Assembly (NCBI RefSeq): GCF_000026105.1
Contig: NC_008027.1
Location: 1-64,000 of the forward strand
DNA from: Pseudomonas entomophila L48
Lineage (GTDB): Bacteria > Pseudomonadota > Gammaproteobacteria > Pseudomonadales > Pseudomonadaceae
DNA: 64,000 nt
Direction of reading: 5' to 3'
Made by a program: the position numbers and the translations under genes. Under the pieces are notes generated by a model that was given only the letters and a program-made list of their open reading frames with translations, was not told the origin of the DNA and did not search any database. Below, piece by piece: positions 12,538-22,180 of this stretch (position 1 is the stretch's first letter; every line of letters starts with the position of its first letter).

Positions 12538-14187
12538 ATGCCATCAGCCGATTCTGTCTACGACTACGTGGTCGTGGGTGCCGGGCCCGCCGGGTGCCTG
12601 CTGGCCAATCGTTTGTCCGCTGACCCTTCGTGTCGCGTATTGCTGCTCGAGGCGGGTGGTCGTGACAACTATCCCTGGATACACATCCCTGTCGGTTACC
12701 TCTACTGCATTGGCAATCCACGCACCGACTGGTGCTTCAAGACCGAGTCCCAACCTGGCCTTAACGGGCGCAGCCTTGGTTATCCACGGGGCAAGGTGCT
12801 GGGGGGCTGTTCATCGATCAACGGCATGATCTACATGCGTGGACAGGCCGCCGACTACGACCGCTGGGCCGAGCAAGGCAACGACGGCTGGGCGTGGAAA
12901 GATGTGCTGCCGTTGTTCAAGGCCAGCGAGAACCACTTCGCCGGCGCCAGTGACAGCCACGGCGCCGAGGGGGAATGGCGGGTCGAACAGCAGCGCTACA
13001 GCTGGCCGATTCTTGATGCCTTCCGCGATGCCGCCGAGCAGAGTGGCATCGCCAAGGTGGCCGACTTCAACACAGGCGACAACGCAGGCTGTGGATACTT
13101 TCAGGTGAACCAGCGCAGCGGTGTGCGCTGGAACTCAGCCAAGGCGTTTCTCAGGCCTGTCCTCAAGCGGCCGAACCTCACCGTCTTGACCGGTGTGCAG
13201 GTCGACCAGGTGCTGCTCGACAACACGCGCGCCCGAGCGGTGAAGGCCTTGTGGCAAGGCGCTTGGCATGAGTTCGCCGCCCGTCGCGAGATCATCCTTT
13301 GTGCGGGCTCCGTCGGCTCGCCCGGCATTCTCCAGCGCTCCGGCATCGGCCCGCGCAAACTGCTGGAGGATCTGGGTATCGGTGTGCGCCACGACATGCC
13401 GGGTGTCGGCGGCAACCTGCAGGACCATTTGCAATTGCGCCTGATCTACCAGATCAACAACACCCGAACCCTCAACCAGATGGCCAACAGCCTGTGGGGC
13501 AAGCTGGGGATGGGCCTTCGTTATGCCTATGACCGCAGCGGCCCATTGGCCATGGCGCCCAGCCAGTTGGGTGCCTTCGCGCGATCAGGCCCTGAGCAGG
13601 CAACGGCCAACCTGCAATATCACGTGCAGCCGTTGTCGCTGGACCGCTTCGGTGAACCGCTGCATCGGTTCCCGGCCTTCACCGCCTCGGTATGCAACCT
13701 GCGCCCGGCCAGCCGCGGGCGAATCGATATCCGATCGGCGGACATGAATACCGCGCCGCTGATCGATCCCAACTACCTTAGCGCCCCTGAGGACCTGCGC
13801 GTCGCCGCCGACGCCATCCGCCTCACCCGGAAGATTGTCCAGGCCCCTGCCCTCGCCGCTTTCGCACCTCGCGAATACCTGCCCGGCCCTGCCCTGCAGA
13901 ACGAGGAGGACTTGCACCAGGCCGCCGGCCAGATCGGCACCACCATCTTCCACCCGGTCGGCACCTGCCGCATGGGCAGCGGGCCGCTGGACGTTGTGGA
14001 TAACCAGCTGCGCGTTCACGGCATCCCTGGCCTGCGCGTGGCCGACGCCTCGATCATGCCGCAGATCGTCTCCGGCAATACCTGTTCACCCACGTTGATG
14101 ATTGCCGAAAAGGCGGCACAACTGATCCTCAAGGGGGCCAATACCCAGACCAACCTCAGCGACGCCAGCGCGATACCGACGCCCTGA
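12538..14187 (+). CDS. GMC-family FAD-dependent oxidoreductase (choline dehydrogenase-like)
   Basis: 549-residue flavoprotein of the glucose-methanol-choline family, oxidising an alcohol group. Visible motifs are the N-terminal FAD fold YVVVGAGPAGCLLANRL, the GMC signature PRGKVLGGCSSINGMIYMRG, the second signature GSVGSPGILQRSGIG, and the C-terminal catalytic His region (TIFHPVGTCRMG followed by VSGNTCSPTLMIAEKAA). The ATG at 12538 is used; a TTG two codons upstream is less likely. The neighbouring transporter and LysR gene suggest uptake and oxidation of an unidentified alcohol. True choline dehydrogenase BetA is similar but usually sits with betB and betI, absent here. An exact DnaA box lies at 13995-14003. 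Confidence 0.85.
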   Translation: MPSADSVYDYVVVGAGPAGCLLANRLSADPSCRVLLLEAGGRDNYPWIHIPVGYLYCIGNPRTDWCFKTESQPGLNGRSLGYPRGKVLGGCSSINGMIYMRGQAADYDRWAEQGNDGWAWKDVLPLFKASENHFAGASDSHGAEGEWRVEQQRYSWPILDAFRDAAEQSGIAKVADFNTGDNAGCGYFQVNQRSGVRWNSAKAFLRPVLKRPNLTVLTGVQVDQVLLDNTRARAVKALWQGAWHEFAARREIILCAGSVGSPGILQRSGIGPRKLLEDLGIGVRHDMPGVGGNLQDHLQLRLIYQINNTRTLNQMANSLWGKLGMGLRYAYDRSGPLAMAPSQLGAFARSGPEQATANLQYHVQPLSLDRFGEPLHRFPAFTASVCNLRPASRGRIDIRSADMNTAPLIDPNYLSAPEDLRVAADAIRLTRKIVQAPALAAFAPREYLPGPALQNEEDLHQAAGQIGTTIFHPVGTCRMGSGPLDVVDNQLRVHGIPGLRVADASIMPQIVSGNTCSPTLMIAEKAAQLILKGANTQTNLSDASAIPTP

Positions 14188-14284
14188 CCTGGGTGTTTGC
14201 AACAGCGGCGGCTTGTAATCGGAAGTCGCCGGCAGTGGAACAACAAGAATAATCACTGTGGCCCGCGGGCCGAGGACAGCAACG

Positions 14285-15904
14285 ATGTCGGATTACATCC
14301 AGGAACAGGGGGCGGCGGCGAGCAGCCCCAGCCGCCGTGAAGAGCGCAAGATCATTTTCGCGTCATCCCTCGGGACGGTGTTCGAGTGGTATGACTTTTT
14401 TCTCTATGGCGCGCTGGCCGCAGTCATCAGCAAGCAGTTCTTTGCCGGCGTCAACGACACCACTGCCTTCATCTTTGCCTTGATGGCCTTCGCGGCCGGT
14501 TTCCTGGTGCGCCCGTTCGGGGCGCTGGTGTTCGGCCGGCTGGGTGACATGATTGGACGCAAATACACCTTCCTGGTGACCATTGTGCTGATGGGCCTGT
14601 CCACCTTCGCGGTGGGCCTGCTACCGACCTATGCCAGCATCGGCATCGCTGCCCCGATCATTCTGGTTGTGCTGCGCATGCTCCAGGGCCTGGCGCTGGG
14701 CGGTGAGTACGGTGGTGCGGCTACCTATGTCGCCGAGCACGCGCCCCATGGCAAGCGTGGTTTCCACACCGGCTTCATCCAGTCCACCGCCACGCTGGGC
14801 CTGCTGTTGTCGCTGACCGTGGTCCTGGCCAGCCGCTATATCAGCGGTGACCAGTTTGAAACCTGGGGCTGGCGCCTGCCGTTCCTGCTGTCGATCGTAC
14901 TGCTGGCGATCTCCACCTGGATCCGCATGAGCATGCATGAGTCGCCGGCCTTCGTGAAAATGAAGGCCCAGGGCAAGGTGAGCAAATCGCCGATTCGTGA
15001 GTCGTTCACCTCCTGGCCCAACCTCAAGGTGGTGCTCACCGCGCTGTTCAGTATCAACGCCGGGCAGGCGGTGACCTTCTACACCGCACAGTTCTACGTG
15101 CTGTTCTTCATGACCCAGATGCTCAAGATGGACCCCGCCCAGGCCAACACGCTGCTGATCATCAGCGTGGTGATCGGCGCGCCGTTCTTCGTATTCTTCG
15201 GCTGGCTGTCGGACCGTGTTGGGCGCAAGCCGATCCTGATGCTTGGCCTGTTGCTGGCGACGGTGCTGTACTTCCCGTTGTTCAAGGCCCTGAGCCACTA
15301 CGCCAACCCGCAGATCGATGCCGCCAGCCGCCAGGCACCGATTGTCGTCACCGCCGACCCCAAAGGCTGCACCTTCCAGTTCGACCCGGTGGGCAAGGCG
15401 CGCTTCGACAGCCCGTGCGACAAGGTCAAGACGTTCCTGGTCAAACAGGGCCTGCCCTATAGCTCGGTGAATGTCGGCGGCAGCGAGGTGATCGTCAGCA
15501 TCGGTGACAAGACCATCAATGGCTTCGACGAGACGGCCATGCGCAGTGCCATCGATGCGGCGGGTTATCCGGCCAAGGCAGACCCGGCGAACGTGAACCA
15601 GGTAATGGTGGTGGTGCTGATCGTCGCCATGATCCTGATCGCCACCATGACCTACGGGCCTCTGGCGGCGGTGATGGTCGAGCTGTTCCCCACGCGTATT
15701 CGCTATACCTCGATGTCCCTGCCCTATCACATCGGTAACGGTTGGTTCGGGGGCTTCCTGCCAACGGTGTCGTTCGCGTTGGTGGTGTATACCGGGGATA
15801 TCTTCTATGGGTTGTGGTATCCGGTGCTAATCACCGGGGTGAGCCTGGTGGTGGGGATCTTCTGTTTGAAAGAGACCCGGGATGTGGATATCGACAAGGT
15901 GTGA
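14285..15904 (+). CDS. MHS-type major facilitator transporter with large periplasmic loop
   Basis: 539-residue inner-membrane symporter of the metabolite:H+ symporter group: GTVFEWYDFFLYG in TM1, the loop RLGDMIGRKYTF, GGEYGGAATYVAEHAP, and a second DRVGRKP loop. About 100 residues (roughly 336-437) with two cysteines, Cys362 and Cys378, separate TM9 from TM10, where the standard topology places the loop in the periplasm. The usual loop is only a few residues. The ATG at 14285 has GAGGAC upstream; the GTG at 14258 lacks a site. Probably co-transcribed with the GMC gene 97 bases upstream. Substrate unknown. Confidence 0.87.
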   Translation: MSDYIQEQGAAASSPSRREERKIIFASSLGTVFEWYDFFLYGALAAVISKQFFAGVNDTTAFIFALMAFAAGFLVRPFGALVFGRLGDMIGRKYTFLVTIVLMGLSTFAVGLLPTYASIGIAAPIILVVLRMLQGLALGGEYGGAATYVAEHAPHGKRGFHTGFIQSTATLGLLLSLTVVLASRYISGDQFETWGWRLPFLLSIVLLAISTWIRMSMHESPAFVKMKAQGKVSKSPIRESFTSWPNLKVVLTALFSINAGQAVTFYTAQFYVLFFMTQMLKMDPAQANTLLIISVVIGAPFFVFFGWLSDRVGRKPILMLGLLLATVLYFPLFKALSHYANPQIDAASRQAPIVVTADPKGCTFQFDPVGKARFDSPCDKVKTFLVKQGLPYSSVNVGGSEVIVSIGDKTINGFDETAMRSAIDAAGYPAKADPANVNQVMVVVLIVAMILIATMTYGPLAAVMVELFPTRIRYTSMSLPYHIGNGWFGGFLPTVSFALVVYTGDIFYGLWYPVLITGVSLVVGIFCLKETRDVDIDKV

Positions 15905-15915
15905 GGCCTGATCGC

Positions 15916-15940
15916 CTGTAGGAGCCGGCCTTGCCGGTGA
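15916..15940. repeat. Single REP unit (GGAGCCGGCCTTGCCGG family)
   Basis: CTGTAGGAGCCGGCCTTGCC followed by GG. One unpaired unit just downstream of the MHS transporter gene. Confidence 0.8.
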
Positions 15941-15968
15941 AGAAATCGCCACACATTCCAAGGCACAA

Positions 15969-15996
15969 AAAAACCGGCGTAAAAGCCGGTTTTTTT
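15969..15996 (+). terminator. Rho-independent terminator after the MHS transporter
   Basis: AAAAACCGGC (15969-15978), loop GTAAAA, GCCGGTTTTT (15985-15994) and further T residues. A runs and T runs on both sides make it bidirectional, suiting the convergent plsC-type gene. Confidence 0.93.
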
Positions 15997-15999
15997 ATA

Positions 16000-16125
16000 G
16001 CGCGAAAAAACTTATGCACGATTTTCAGAAAAACGTCATACAGAGAAATAAATAGCTAATTCAACAGGTTAGCTATGTTATGACACACGTAATCCCAAAA
16101 TTGCTAACAACTTATCCACAGAACG
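16000..16125. other. AT-rich intergenic segment with hairpin and DnaA box
   Basis: A gene-free AT-rich stretch between convergent genes. ATAGCTAA (16052-16059) and TTAGCTAT (16069-16076) form a perfect 8-base inverted repeat around a 9-base loop, without a T run. An exact DnaA box TTATCCACA lies at 16112-16120. No promoter or ORF is supported here. Confidence 0.6.
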
Positions 16126-16896
16126 TCAGGCGTGCTGCTGTTCCGGATTTTCCGCCACCGGCGGCAGCGAACCCATGGCCCGCTGGGCTGCCTCGTTCCA
16201 CGCCTGGGCGCGGTCGTTGAGCTCGGCAATGGCCCGTGGCCCCGTCCCTTCCGGGTACATCGGCGCGCCAATTACCACCTCGATGGTGCCCGGGCGCTTG
16301 CCCCAGCCTTCACGGGGCCAGAACTTGCCGGCGTTGTGGGCGATCGGCAGCACCGGCAGGCCGGCATTCACTGCGAGCGCGGTGCCACCGCGGGAGAACT
16401 TGCCCATCTGGCCGTGGGGCACGCGGGTGCCTTCGGGGAAGATCAGCACCCAGGTGCCCTGTTTGAGCAACTCGTCACCCTGGCTGGCAACCTGGCGCAA
16501 GGCCTCTTTCGGGTTCTTCCGGTCGATGGCGATCGGTCGCAGCATGGCCATGGCCCAGCCGAAGAACGGCACGTACAGCAGCTCGCGCTTGAGTACCTGG
16601 CTCAGCGGCGAGAAGTACGCCGAAAGGAAGAACGTCTCCCAGGTGCTCTGGTGGTTCGACAGGATCACGCACGGCACATCAGGCACATGTTCGGCGCCGG
16701 TGATCTTGTAGTCGATCCCGAGGATCGTCTTCACCAGGAACAGCGCGCAGCGGCACCAGTACACGTTGATGAACTTGTAGCGCTTGGGGAACGGCAGGAA
16801 AGGCGCGACGAAGAAGCTCAGCGAGCACCACAGCAGCGAACTGGTGCCCAACAGCAGGTAAAAAAGAAAGATTCTGATCGCCTGCAGGATCGACAT
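16126..16896 (-). CDS. 1-acyl-sn-glycerol-3-phosphate acyltransferase (PlsC family)
   Basis: 256-residue membrane-bound acyltransferase making phosphatidic acid from lysophosphatidic acid. An N-terminal hydrophobic helix (about residues 5-33) precedes the catalytic motif NHQSTWE at 81-87, in which Glu replaces the Asp of the usual NHX4D, a variant common in this subgroup. The second conserved motif is FPEGTR. It lies 65 bases after gmhB on the same strand and probably continues that transcript. Pseudomonas have several paralogues, so the symbol plsC is not assigned. Confidence 0.87.
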   Translation of the reverse strand: MSILQAIRIFLFYLLLGTSSLLWCSLSFFVAPFLPFPKRYKFINVYWCRCALFLVKTILGIDYKITGAEHVPDVPCVILSNHQSTWETFFLSAYFSPLSQVLKRELLYVPFFGWAMAMLRPIAIDRKNPKEALRQVASQGDELLKQGTWVLIFPEGTRVPHGQMGKFSRGGTALAVNAGLPVLPIAHNAGKFWPREGWGKRPGTIEVVIGAPMYPEGTGPRAIAELNDRAQAWNEAAQRAMGSLPPVAENPEQQHA

Positions 16897-16961
16897 AGTG
16901 GCATGTACCGTTGCGGGGCGTGCCCGCCTAATGAAAAGTGCGCCGTTCCTGGCGCACTCAT

Positions 16962-17489
16962 TTAAATAAGTTCTCTGGCGATGGCTGCCAGATCGTCGAA
17001 AATCAGTGTAGTTTCCGGGACGCCTTTTTCCAGGGTCCTTTCGCCCTTGCCGGTTTTTACCAACACGGGTTGTGCATCGACGGCCAGGGCCGCCTCCAGG
17101 TCACCTTTGCTGTCGCCGACGAACCATACGCCGGCCAGCGGTACCTGGTAGTGCTCGGCGATTGCCCGCAGCATGCCGGGCTTGGGCTTGCGGCAATCGC
17201 AGCCTTCATCCGGGCCGTGCGGGCAATGCACGATCAAGCCAACCTCGCCGCCCAGCTCGGCCACCAGCGCGCGCAGGCGCGCATGCATGGCCTCGAGGGT
17301 TTCCAGCGGGTAGTAGCCACGGGCAATGCCGGACTGGTTGGTGGCAACAGCCACCGTCCAGCCCGCCTTGCTCAACTGCGCGATGGCCTCGATCGAGCCG
17401 GGAATGGGAACCCACTCCTCCAGCGACTTGATGTAGGCGTCGGAGTCGTGGTTGATCACTCCGTCTCGATCAAGAATCAGCAGTTTCAA
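16962..17489 (-). CDS. gmhB: D-glycero-D-manno-heptose-1,7-bisphosphate 7-phosphatase
   Basis: HAD-superfamily phosphatase removing the 7-phosphate in ADP-heptose synthesis for the LPS inner core. The 175-residue product begins with the HAD nucleophile motif LLILDRDGVIN (Asp7, Asp9), has the Thr motif in VATNQSGIARG, the zinc-binding CPHGPDEGCDCRKPKPGM, and the late VGDSKGDLEAA. The start is a TTG at 17489; longer readings would run into glyS, whose stop is only four bases upstream. Part of the glyQ-glyS-gmhB-plsC minus-strand transcript. Confidence 0.93.
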   Translation of the reverse strand: MKLLILDRDGVINHDSDAYIKSLEEWVPIPGSIEAIAQLSKAGWTVAVATNQSGIARGYYPLETLEAMHARLRALVAELGGEVGLIVHCPHGPDEGCDCRKPKPGMLRAIAEHYQVPLAGVWFVGDSKGDLEAALAVDAQPVLVKTGKGERTLEKGVPETTLIFDDLAAIARELI

Positions 17490-17493
17490 CGAC

Positions 17494-19548
17494 TTACCCC
17501 AGCAGCGAGATATCGGCCACGCCCAGGAACAGGCCGCGCAGGCGGCTGAGCAGGGCATAACGGTTGGCGCGTACCTTGGCGTCCTCGGCGTTGACCAGTA
17601 CCGCTTCGAAGAAGGCGTCTACCGGGTCGCGCAGGGCGGCCAGGCGGGCCAGGGCTTCGTTGTACTGGCGCGCGGAGGCCATCGGCTGCACGGCCTGGTC
17701 GGCCTGCTGGATGGCCGAGTACAGCGAGAACTCGTTGGCGTTGTCGAAGTACTTGGGCTCGACCTGGTCGGCGATGGCGCCTTCGGCCTTGCCCAGCAGG
17801 TTCGACACGCGCTTGTTCGCCGCAGCCAGGGCATTGGCTTCCGGCAGCTTGCGGAAGGCCTGCACGGCCTGTACGCGCTGGTCGAAGTCCAGGGCCGAGC
17901 CCGGCTTCAGGGCACGCACCGACAGGTAGGTGGCAACGTCGATGCCTTCGTCTTCGTAACGCGCGCGCAGGCGGTCGAAGATGAACTCCAGCACCTGCTC
18001 GGACAAGCCGGCAGCCTTCACCTTGGTGCCGAACTGCTTGACCGCGAACTCGACCGCGGTGGTCAGGTCCAGGTCCAGCTGTTTCTCGATCAGGATGCGC
18101 AGCACGCCCAGGGCGGCACGGCGCAGGGCGTACGGATCCTTGCTGCCGGTGGGCAGCATGCCGATGCCGAAGATGCCGACCAGGGTGTCGAGCTTGTCGG
18201 CGATGGCCACGGCGGCACCGGTGAGGGTTTGCGGCAGCTCGGCGCCAGCGCCGCGCGGCATGTACTGCTCGTTCAGTGCCAGGGCGACGTCTTGCGGCTC
18301 ACCGTCGTTGAGGGCGTAGTAGTAGCCGGCGATACCCTGCATTTCAGGGAATTCACCGACCATCTCCGAGGCCAGGTCGCACTTGGACAGCAGGCCGGCA
18401 CGGCCAGCGTTGGCGGCGCTGCCGCCGATGTACGGGGCAATGAAGGCAGCCAGTTTCGACACGCGCTCGGCCTTGTCGAACACGGTGCCCAGCTGAGCCT
18501 GGAACACCACGTTCTTCAGGCGCTCGTTGAAGCTTTCCAGCGGTTGCTTCTTGTCTTGCTTGAAGAAGAACTCGGCGTCGGTCAGGCGTGGGCGCACGAC
18601 CTTCTCGTTGCCTTCGACGATCTGCTTCGGATCGCGGCTCTCGACGTTGGCCACGGTGATGAAGCGCGGCAGCAGCTTGCCTTCACTGTCCAGCAGGCAG
18701 AAGTACTTCTGGTTGTCCTGCATGGTGGTGATCAGGGCTTCCTGCGGCACCTCGAGGAAACGCTCCTCGAACGAGCACACCAGCGGCACCGGCCACTCGA
18801 CCAGGGCGGTCACTTCGTCCAGCAGCGCCGGCGGCACGATGGCCGAGCCTTCCTGCTGCATGGCCAGTTCCGCGGTGCGCTTGCTGATCAGCTCGCGACG
18901 CTCGGCGAAGTCGGCCAGCACGTAGGCTTTGCGCAGGTCTTCGACGTAGTTGGCCGGGGTGGTGATGACCACGTTCTCAGGGTGGTGGAAGCGGTGGCCA
19001 CGGGATTCACGGCCGGCTTTCTGGGCGAGGATGGTGCAGTCGACGACCTGGTCGCCGAGCAGCATCACCAGCCATTGCGTCGGGCGCACGAACTCTTCAC
19101 GGCTGGCGCCCCAGTGCATGCGCTTGGGGATCGGCAGGTCGTTGAGCGAATCCTCAACGATGGTGGGCAGCAGGCTGGCGGTGGCCTTGCCCGGAATGTG
19201 CTGCGAGAAGCGCAGCTTCGGGCCGCTCTGGTCGATGTCCGACAGCTCCACGCCGCACTTCTTGGCGAAGCCCAGGGCGGCTTGAGTCGGGTTGCCTTCG
19301 GCGTCGAAGGCCGCCTGGCGGGGCGGGCCGTCGATGTTGATGCTGCGATCCGGCTGTTGCACGTCCAGCTGGCGCAGCAGCACGGCCAGGCGGCGCGGCG
19401 CGGCGTAGACCTGCTTGCTGGTGTAGTTCAGGCCGGCGGCCTGCAAGCCTTTCTCGATGCCGGCGAGGAACGCATCGCCCAACGAGGCCAGGGCCTTCGG
19501 TGGCAGCTCTTCGGTGCCCAGTTCAACCAGGAAATCTTGAGCACTCAT
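17494..19548 (-). CDS. glyS: Glycine--tRNA ligase beta subunit
   Basis: 684-residue beta subunit of the alpha2-beta2 bacterial glycyl-tRNA synthetase; it mainly binds tRNA. The N-terminus [19 protein letters not shown] and the central IPKRMHW region are family-typical. It overlaps the glyQ stop by four bases (ATGA) in the usual glyQ-glyS arrangement, giving equal subunit production by translational coupling. A long open frame on the opposite strand here is a GC-rich shadow. Confidence 0.97.
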   Translation of the reverse strand: MSAQDFLVELGTEELPPKALASLGDAFLAGIEKGLQAAGLNYTSKQVYAAPRRLAVLLRQLDVQQPDRSINIDGPPRQAAFDAEGNPTQAALGFAKKCGVELSDIDQSGPKLRFSQHIPGKATASLLPTIVEDSLNDLPIPKRMHWGASREEFVRPTQWLVMLLGDQVVDCTILAQKAGRESRGHRFHHPENVVITTPANYVEDLRKAYVLADFAERRELISKRTAELAMQQEGSAIVPPALLDEVTALVEWPVPLVCSFEERFLEVPQEALITTMQDNQKYFCLLDSEGKLLPRFITVANVESRDPKQIVEGNEKVVRPRLTDAEFFFKQDKKQPLESFNERLKNVVFQAQLGTVFDKAERVSKLAAFIAPYIGGSAANAGRAGLLSKCDLASEMVGEFPEMQGIAGYYYALNDGEPQDVALALNEQYMPRGAGAELPQTLTGAAVAIADKLDTLVGIFGIGMLPTGSKDPYALRRAALGVLRILIEKQLDLDLTTAVEFAVKQFGTKVKAAGLSEQVLEFIFDRLRARYEDEGIDVATYLSVRALKPGSALDFDQRVQAVQAFRKLPEANALAAANKRVSNLLGKAEGAIADQVEPKYFDNANEFSLYSAIQQADQAVQPMASARQYNEALARLAALRDPVDAFFEAVLVNAEDAKVRANRYALLSRLRGLFLGVADISLLG

Positions 19549-20492
19549 TGTGCAGCCTCCAGCTTAGCCAACACTTCGTCACGCAGTTCAGGAGAAGCCA
19601 TCGGGAAGCCCAGGCGTGCGCGGGCTTGCAGGTAGCTTTGCGCCACGTCACGGGCGAGCGTGCGTACGCGCAGGATGTAGCGCTGGCGCTCGGTCACCGA
19701 GATGGCGCGGCGGGCGTCCAGCAGGTTGAAGGTGTGCGAGGCCTTCAGGACCATTTCGTAGGTGGGCAGCGGCAGGTCCAGCTTGATCAGGCGGTTCGCT
19801 TCGCTCTCATAGAAGTCGAACAGCTCGAACAGTTTCTCGACGTTGGCGTGCTCGAAGTTGTAGGTCGACTGCTCCACTTCGTTCTGGTGGAACACGTCGC
19901 CGTAGGTGACCTTGCCGAACGGGCCGTCGGCCCACACCAGGTCGTAGACCGAGTCCACGCCCTGCAGGTACATGGCCAGGCGCTCCAGGCCGTAGGTGAT
20001 TTCACCGGTGACCGGGTAGCACTCGATGCCGCCGACCTGCTGGAAGTAGGTGAACTGGGTCACCTCCATGCCGTTCAGCCAGATTTCCCAGCCCAGGCCC
20101 CAGGCGCCCAGGGTTGGCGATTCCCAGTTGTCTTCGACGAAACGGATGTCGTGAACCAGCGGGTCCAGGCCGATGGCTTTCAGCGAGCCGAGGTACAGCT
20201 CCTGGAAGTTGGCCGGGTTCGGCTTGAGCACCACCTGGAACTGGTAGTAGTGCTGCAGGCGGTTGGGGTTTTCACCATACCGTCCGTCGGCGGGGCGACG
20301 GCTAGGCTGCACATAGGCGGCGTTCCACGTCTCCGGGCCCACGGCGCGCAGGAAGGTGGCGGTATGGAAAGTGCCGGCGCCTACTTCCATATCGTAGGGC
20401 TGAAGCACCACACAACCTTGCTCGGCCCAGTAGTTCTGCAGGGCGAGGATCAGGTCTTGGAAGGTACGCACGGCTGGCGTAGGCTGGCTCAC
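19545..20492 (-). CDS. glyQ: Glycine--tRNA ligase alpha subunit
   Basis: Catalytic alpha subunit forming glycyl-adenylate, 315 residues, the usual length. Strong family features are [41 protein letters not shown] residues and [20 protein letters not shown]. The GTG at 20492 is used: an AGGTGA ribosome site lies five to ten bases upstream and overlaps the alternative GTG at 20501, which would then lack a site. Divergent from tag; a possible -10 TATACT on the minus strand lies at 20534-20539. Confidence 0.97.
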   Translation of the reverse strand: MSQPTPAVRTFQDLILALQNYWAEQGCVVLQPYDMEVGAGTFHTATFLRAVGPETWNAAYVQPSRRPADGRYGENPNRLQHYYQFQVVLKPNPANFQELYLGSLKAIGLDPLVHDIRFVEDNWESPTLGAWGLGWEIWLNGMEVTQFTYFQQVGGIECYPVTGEITYGLERLAMYLQGVDSVYDLVWADGPFGKVTYGDVFHQNEVEQSTYNFEHANVEKLFELFDFYESEANRLIKLDLPLPTYEMVLKASHTFNLLDARRAISVTERQRYILRVRTLARDVAQSYLQARARLGFPMASPELRDEVLAKLEAAQ

Positions 20493-20576
20493 GAAATTCA
20501 CCTGTATCTGGGGATGCGGATGTAAAGAGCGGGAGTATAACCCGATTCGCCTCGCCCTCTACGTAATTGGAGCCTT

Positions 20577-21128
20577 ATGCCACGCTGCTTTTGGTGTTCC
20601 GACGATCCTTTGTACGAGGCCTATCACGACCACGAGTGGGGAACGCCGCAGCGCGACCCGGCGTTGCTCTTCGAGATGCTTTTGCTCGAAGGGTTCCAGG
20701 CGGGGCTCTCGTGGATCACCGTATTGAAGAAACGTGAGCGTTATCGTGAAGTGCTGCACGGGTTCGACCCGGTGCAACTGGCGCGCTTGAGCGATGAACG
20801 CATCGAGGCGTTGATGCTCGACGCGGGCATCATCCGCAACCGCCTCAAGCTCAAGGCCGTGCGCCGCAACGCCGAGGCCTGGCTGGCTGTGGATAACCCC
20901 GCCGAGTGGCTGTGGTCGTTCGTCGGTGGGCAACCGAAGATCAACCATTTCGCCACCCGCAACGATGTGCCGGCGGTGACCGACGAAGCCAAGGCCATGA
21001 GCAAGGCCCTGCAGAAGGCCGGCTTCACGTTCGTTGGCCCGACCATCTGCTACGCCTTCATGCAGGCCACCGGCATGGTCATGGACCACACCACCGACTG
21101 TGATCGCTACGCCGCGCTGGCGCGCTGA
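20577..21128 (+). CDS. tag: DNA-3-methyladenine glycosylase I
   Basis: Base-excision repair enzyme removing 3-methyladenine from alkylated DNA. The 183-residue product begins MPRCFWCSDDPLYEAYHDHEWG, has LLLEGFQAGLSWITVLKKR, and ends with the zinc ligands in MDHTTDC. The four-residue zinc site of Tag (Cys and His near each end) can be read. Full length. Divergent from glyQ and 41 bases before the acyltransferase gene. An exact DnaA box lies at 20888-20896. Confidence 0.95.
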   Translation: MPRCFWCSDDPLYEAYHDHEWGTPQRDPALLFEMLLLEGFQAGLSWITVLKKRERYREVLHGFDPVQLARLSDERIEALMLDAGIIRNRLKLKAVRRNAEAWLAVDNPAEWLWSFVGGQPKINHFATRNDVPAVTDEAKAMSKALQKAGFTFVGPTICYAFMQATGMVMDHTTDCDRYAALAR

Positions 21129-21169
21129 CGGGGTACAATGCGCGCCTTGCTGAAATAAGGAATTCGCCT

Positions 21170-22057
21170 GTGGAAAAGTTCAAGGGCGCCCTGATGGTCG
21201 GGGTGCTGCGCCTGTTTGCCAAGCTGCCCTGGGGCGCTGTGCAGCGCGTCGGCGCCGGTATCGGCTGGCTTATGTGGAAAGTCCCCAATGGCTCGCGCAA
21301 TGTCGTGCGCATCAACCTGGCCAAGTGTTTCCCGGAGATGGACCCGGTTGAGCGCGAGCAACTGGTGGGTCGTGCGTTGAAGGATATCGGCAAGTCGTTC
21401 GTCGAGAGCGCCTGCGCCTGGATCTGGCCACCGCAGCGCTCGCTGGAACTGGTCAAGGAAGTGCACGGCCTGGAAGTGCTGGAGCAGGCCCTGGCCTCGG
21501 GCAAGGGCGTGGTGGGCATCACCAGCCACCTGGGCAACTGGGAAGTGCTCAACCACTTCTATTGCAACCAGTGCAAACCGATCATCTTCTATCGCCCGCC
21601 CAAGTTGAAGGCGGTGGATGACCTGCTGCGTGAGCAGCGCGTGCAGATGGGCAACCGCGTGGCGCCCTCGACCAAGGAAGGCATTCTCAGCGTGATCAAG
21701 GAAGTGCGCCGGGGTGGGCAGGTGGGGATTCCCGCGGATCCGGAGCCGGCCGAGTCGGCGGGTGTGTTCGTGCCGTTCCTCGGTACCCAGGCACTGACCA
21801 GCAAGTTCGTGCCGAACATGCTGGCCGGCGGCAAGGCGGTCGGGGTGTTCCTGCATGCCCTGCGGTTGCCGGATGGGTCAGGCTTCAAGGTGTTCCTCGA
21901 GGCGGCGCCGGAAGAGATGTACAGCGAGGATGTGACGGTAGCGGCGGCGGCCATGAGCAAGGTGGTCGAGCGTTATGTGCGCGAGTATCCGAGCCAGTAC
22001 ATGTGGAGCATGAAGCGCTTCAAGAAGCGCCCGGCGGGCGAGGCGCGCTGGTATTGA
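21170..22057 (+). CDS. Lipid A biosynthesis lauroyl-type acyltransferase (LpxL/HtrB family)
   Basis: 295-residue inner-membrane acyltransferase that adds a secondary acyl chain to lipid A. The catalytic HX4E motif is visible in TSHLGNWEVLN, followed by FYRPPK and the IPADPEPAESAGVFVPFLG region. The start is GTG at 21170 with AAGG ten bases upstream. The C-terminus ends in a basic, aromatic stretch (QYMWSMKRFKKRP), common for this family. Pseudomonas usually carry more than one paralogue, so the chain position it serves is not assigned. Confidence 0.88.
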   Translation: MEKFKGALMVGVLRLFAKLPWGAVQRVGAGIGWLMWKVPNGSRNVVRINLAKCFPEMDPVEREQLVGRALKDIGKSFVESACAWIWPPQRSLELVKEVHGLEVLEQALASGKGVVGITSHLGNWEVLNHFYCNQCKPIIFYRPPKLKAVDDLLREQRVQMGNRVAPSTKEGILSVIKEVRRGGQVGIPADPEPAESAGVFVPFLGTQALTSKFVPNMLAGGKAVGVFLHALRLPDGSGFKVFLEAAPEEMYSEDVTVAAAAMSKVVERYVREYPSQYMWSMKRFKKRPAGEARWY

Positions 22058-22064
22058 GAACCTG

Positions 22065-22084
22065 GGGGCGCTTTGCGCCCCTTT
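22065..22084 (+). terminator. GC-rich hairpin after the lipid A acyltransferase gene
   Basis: GGGGCGC (22065-22071), loop TTT, GCGCCCC (22075-22081), then TTT. The T tail is short, so termination is plausible rather than certain. Confidence 0.6.
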
Positions 22085-22154
22085 CGCGACGCAAGGCCGC
22101 TCCCACAGAGGCCCTGCATATGTCGATCAATGTGGGAGCGGCCTTGTGTCGCGA
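22085..22154. repeat. Paired REP element (CGCGACRCAAGGCCGCTCCCACAG family)
   Basis: Inverted units at 22085-22108 and 22131-22154 around a 22-base spacer, between convergent genes. It may form a large hairpin that ends or stabilises both transcripts. Confidence 0.92.
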
Positions 22155-22180
22155 TGGGCTGCATAGCAGCCCCGGCGATC

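Noticed and set aside
16052..16076. AT-rich inverted repeat as a possible attachment or recombination site
   Set aside because: No tRNA, integrase, direct repeat or foreign composition nearby; a simple hairpin between convergent genes is enough.
17452..19635. 727-codon plus-strand frame opposite glyS
   Set aside because: Exact shadow of glyS in GC-rich codons; no start context and low-complexity Gly/Val/Leu-rich translation.
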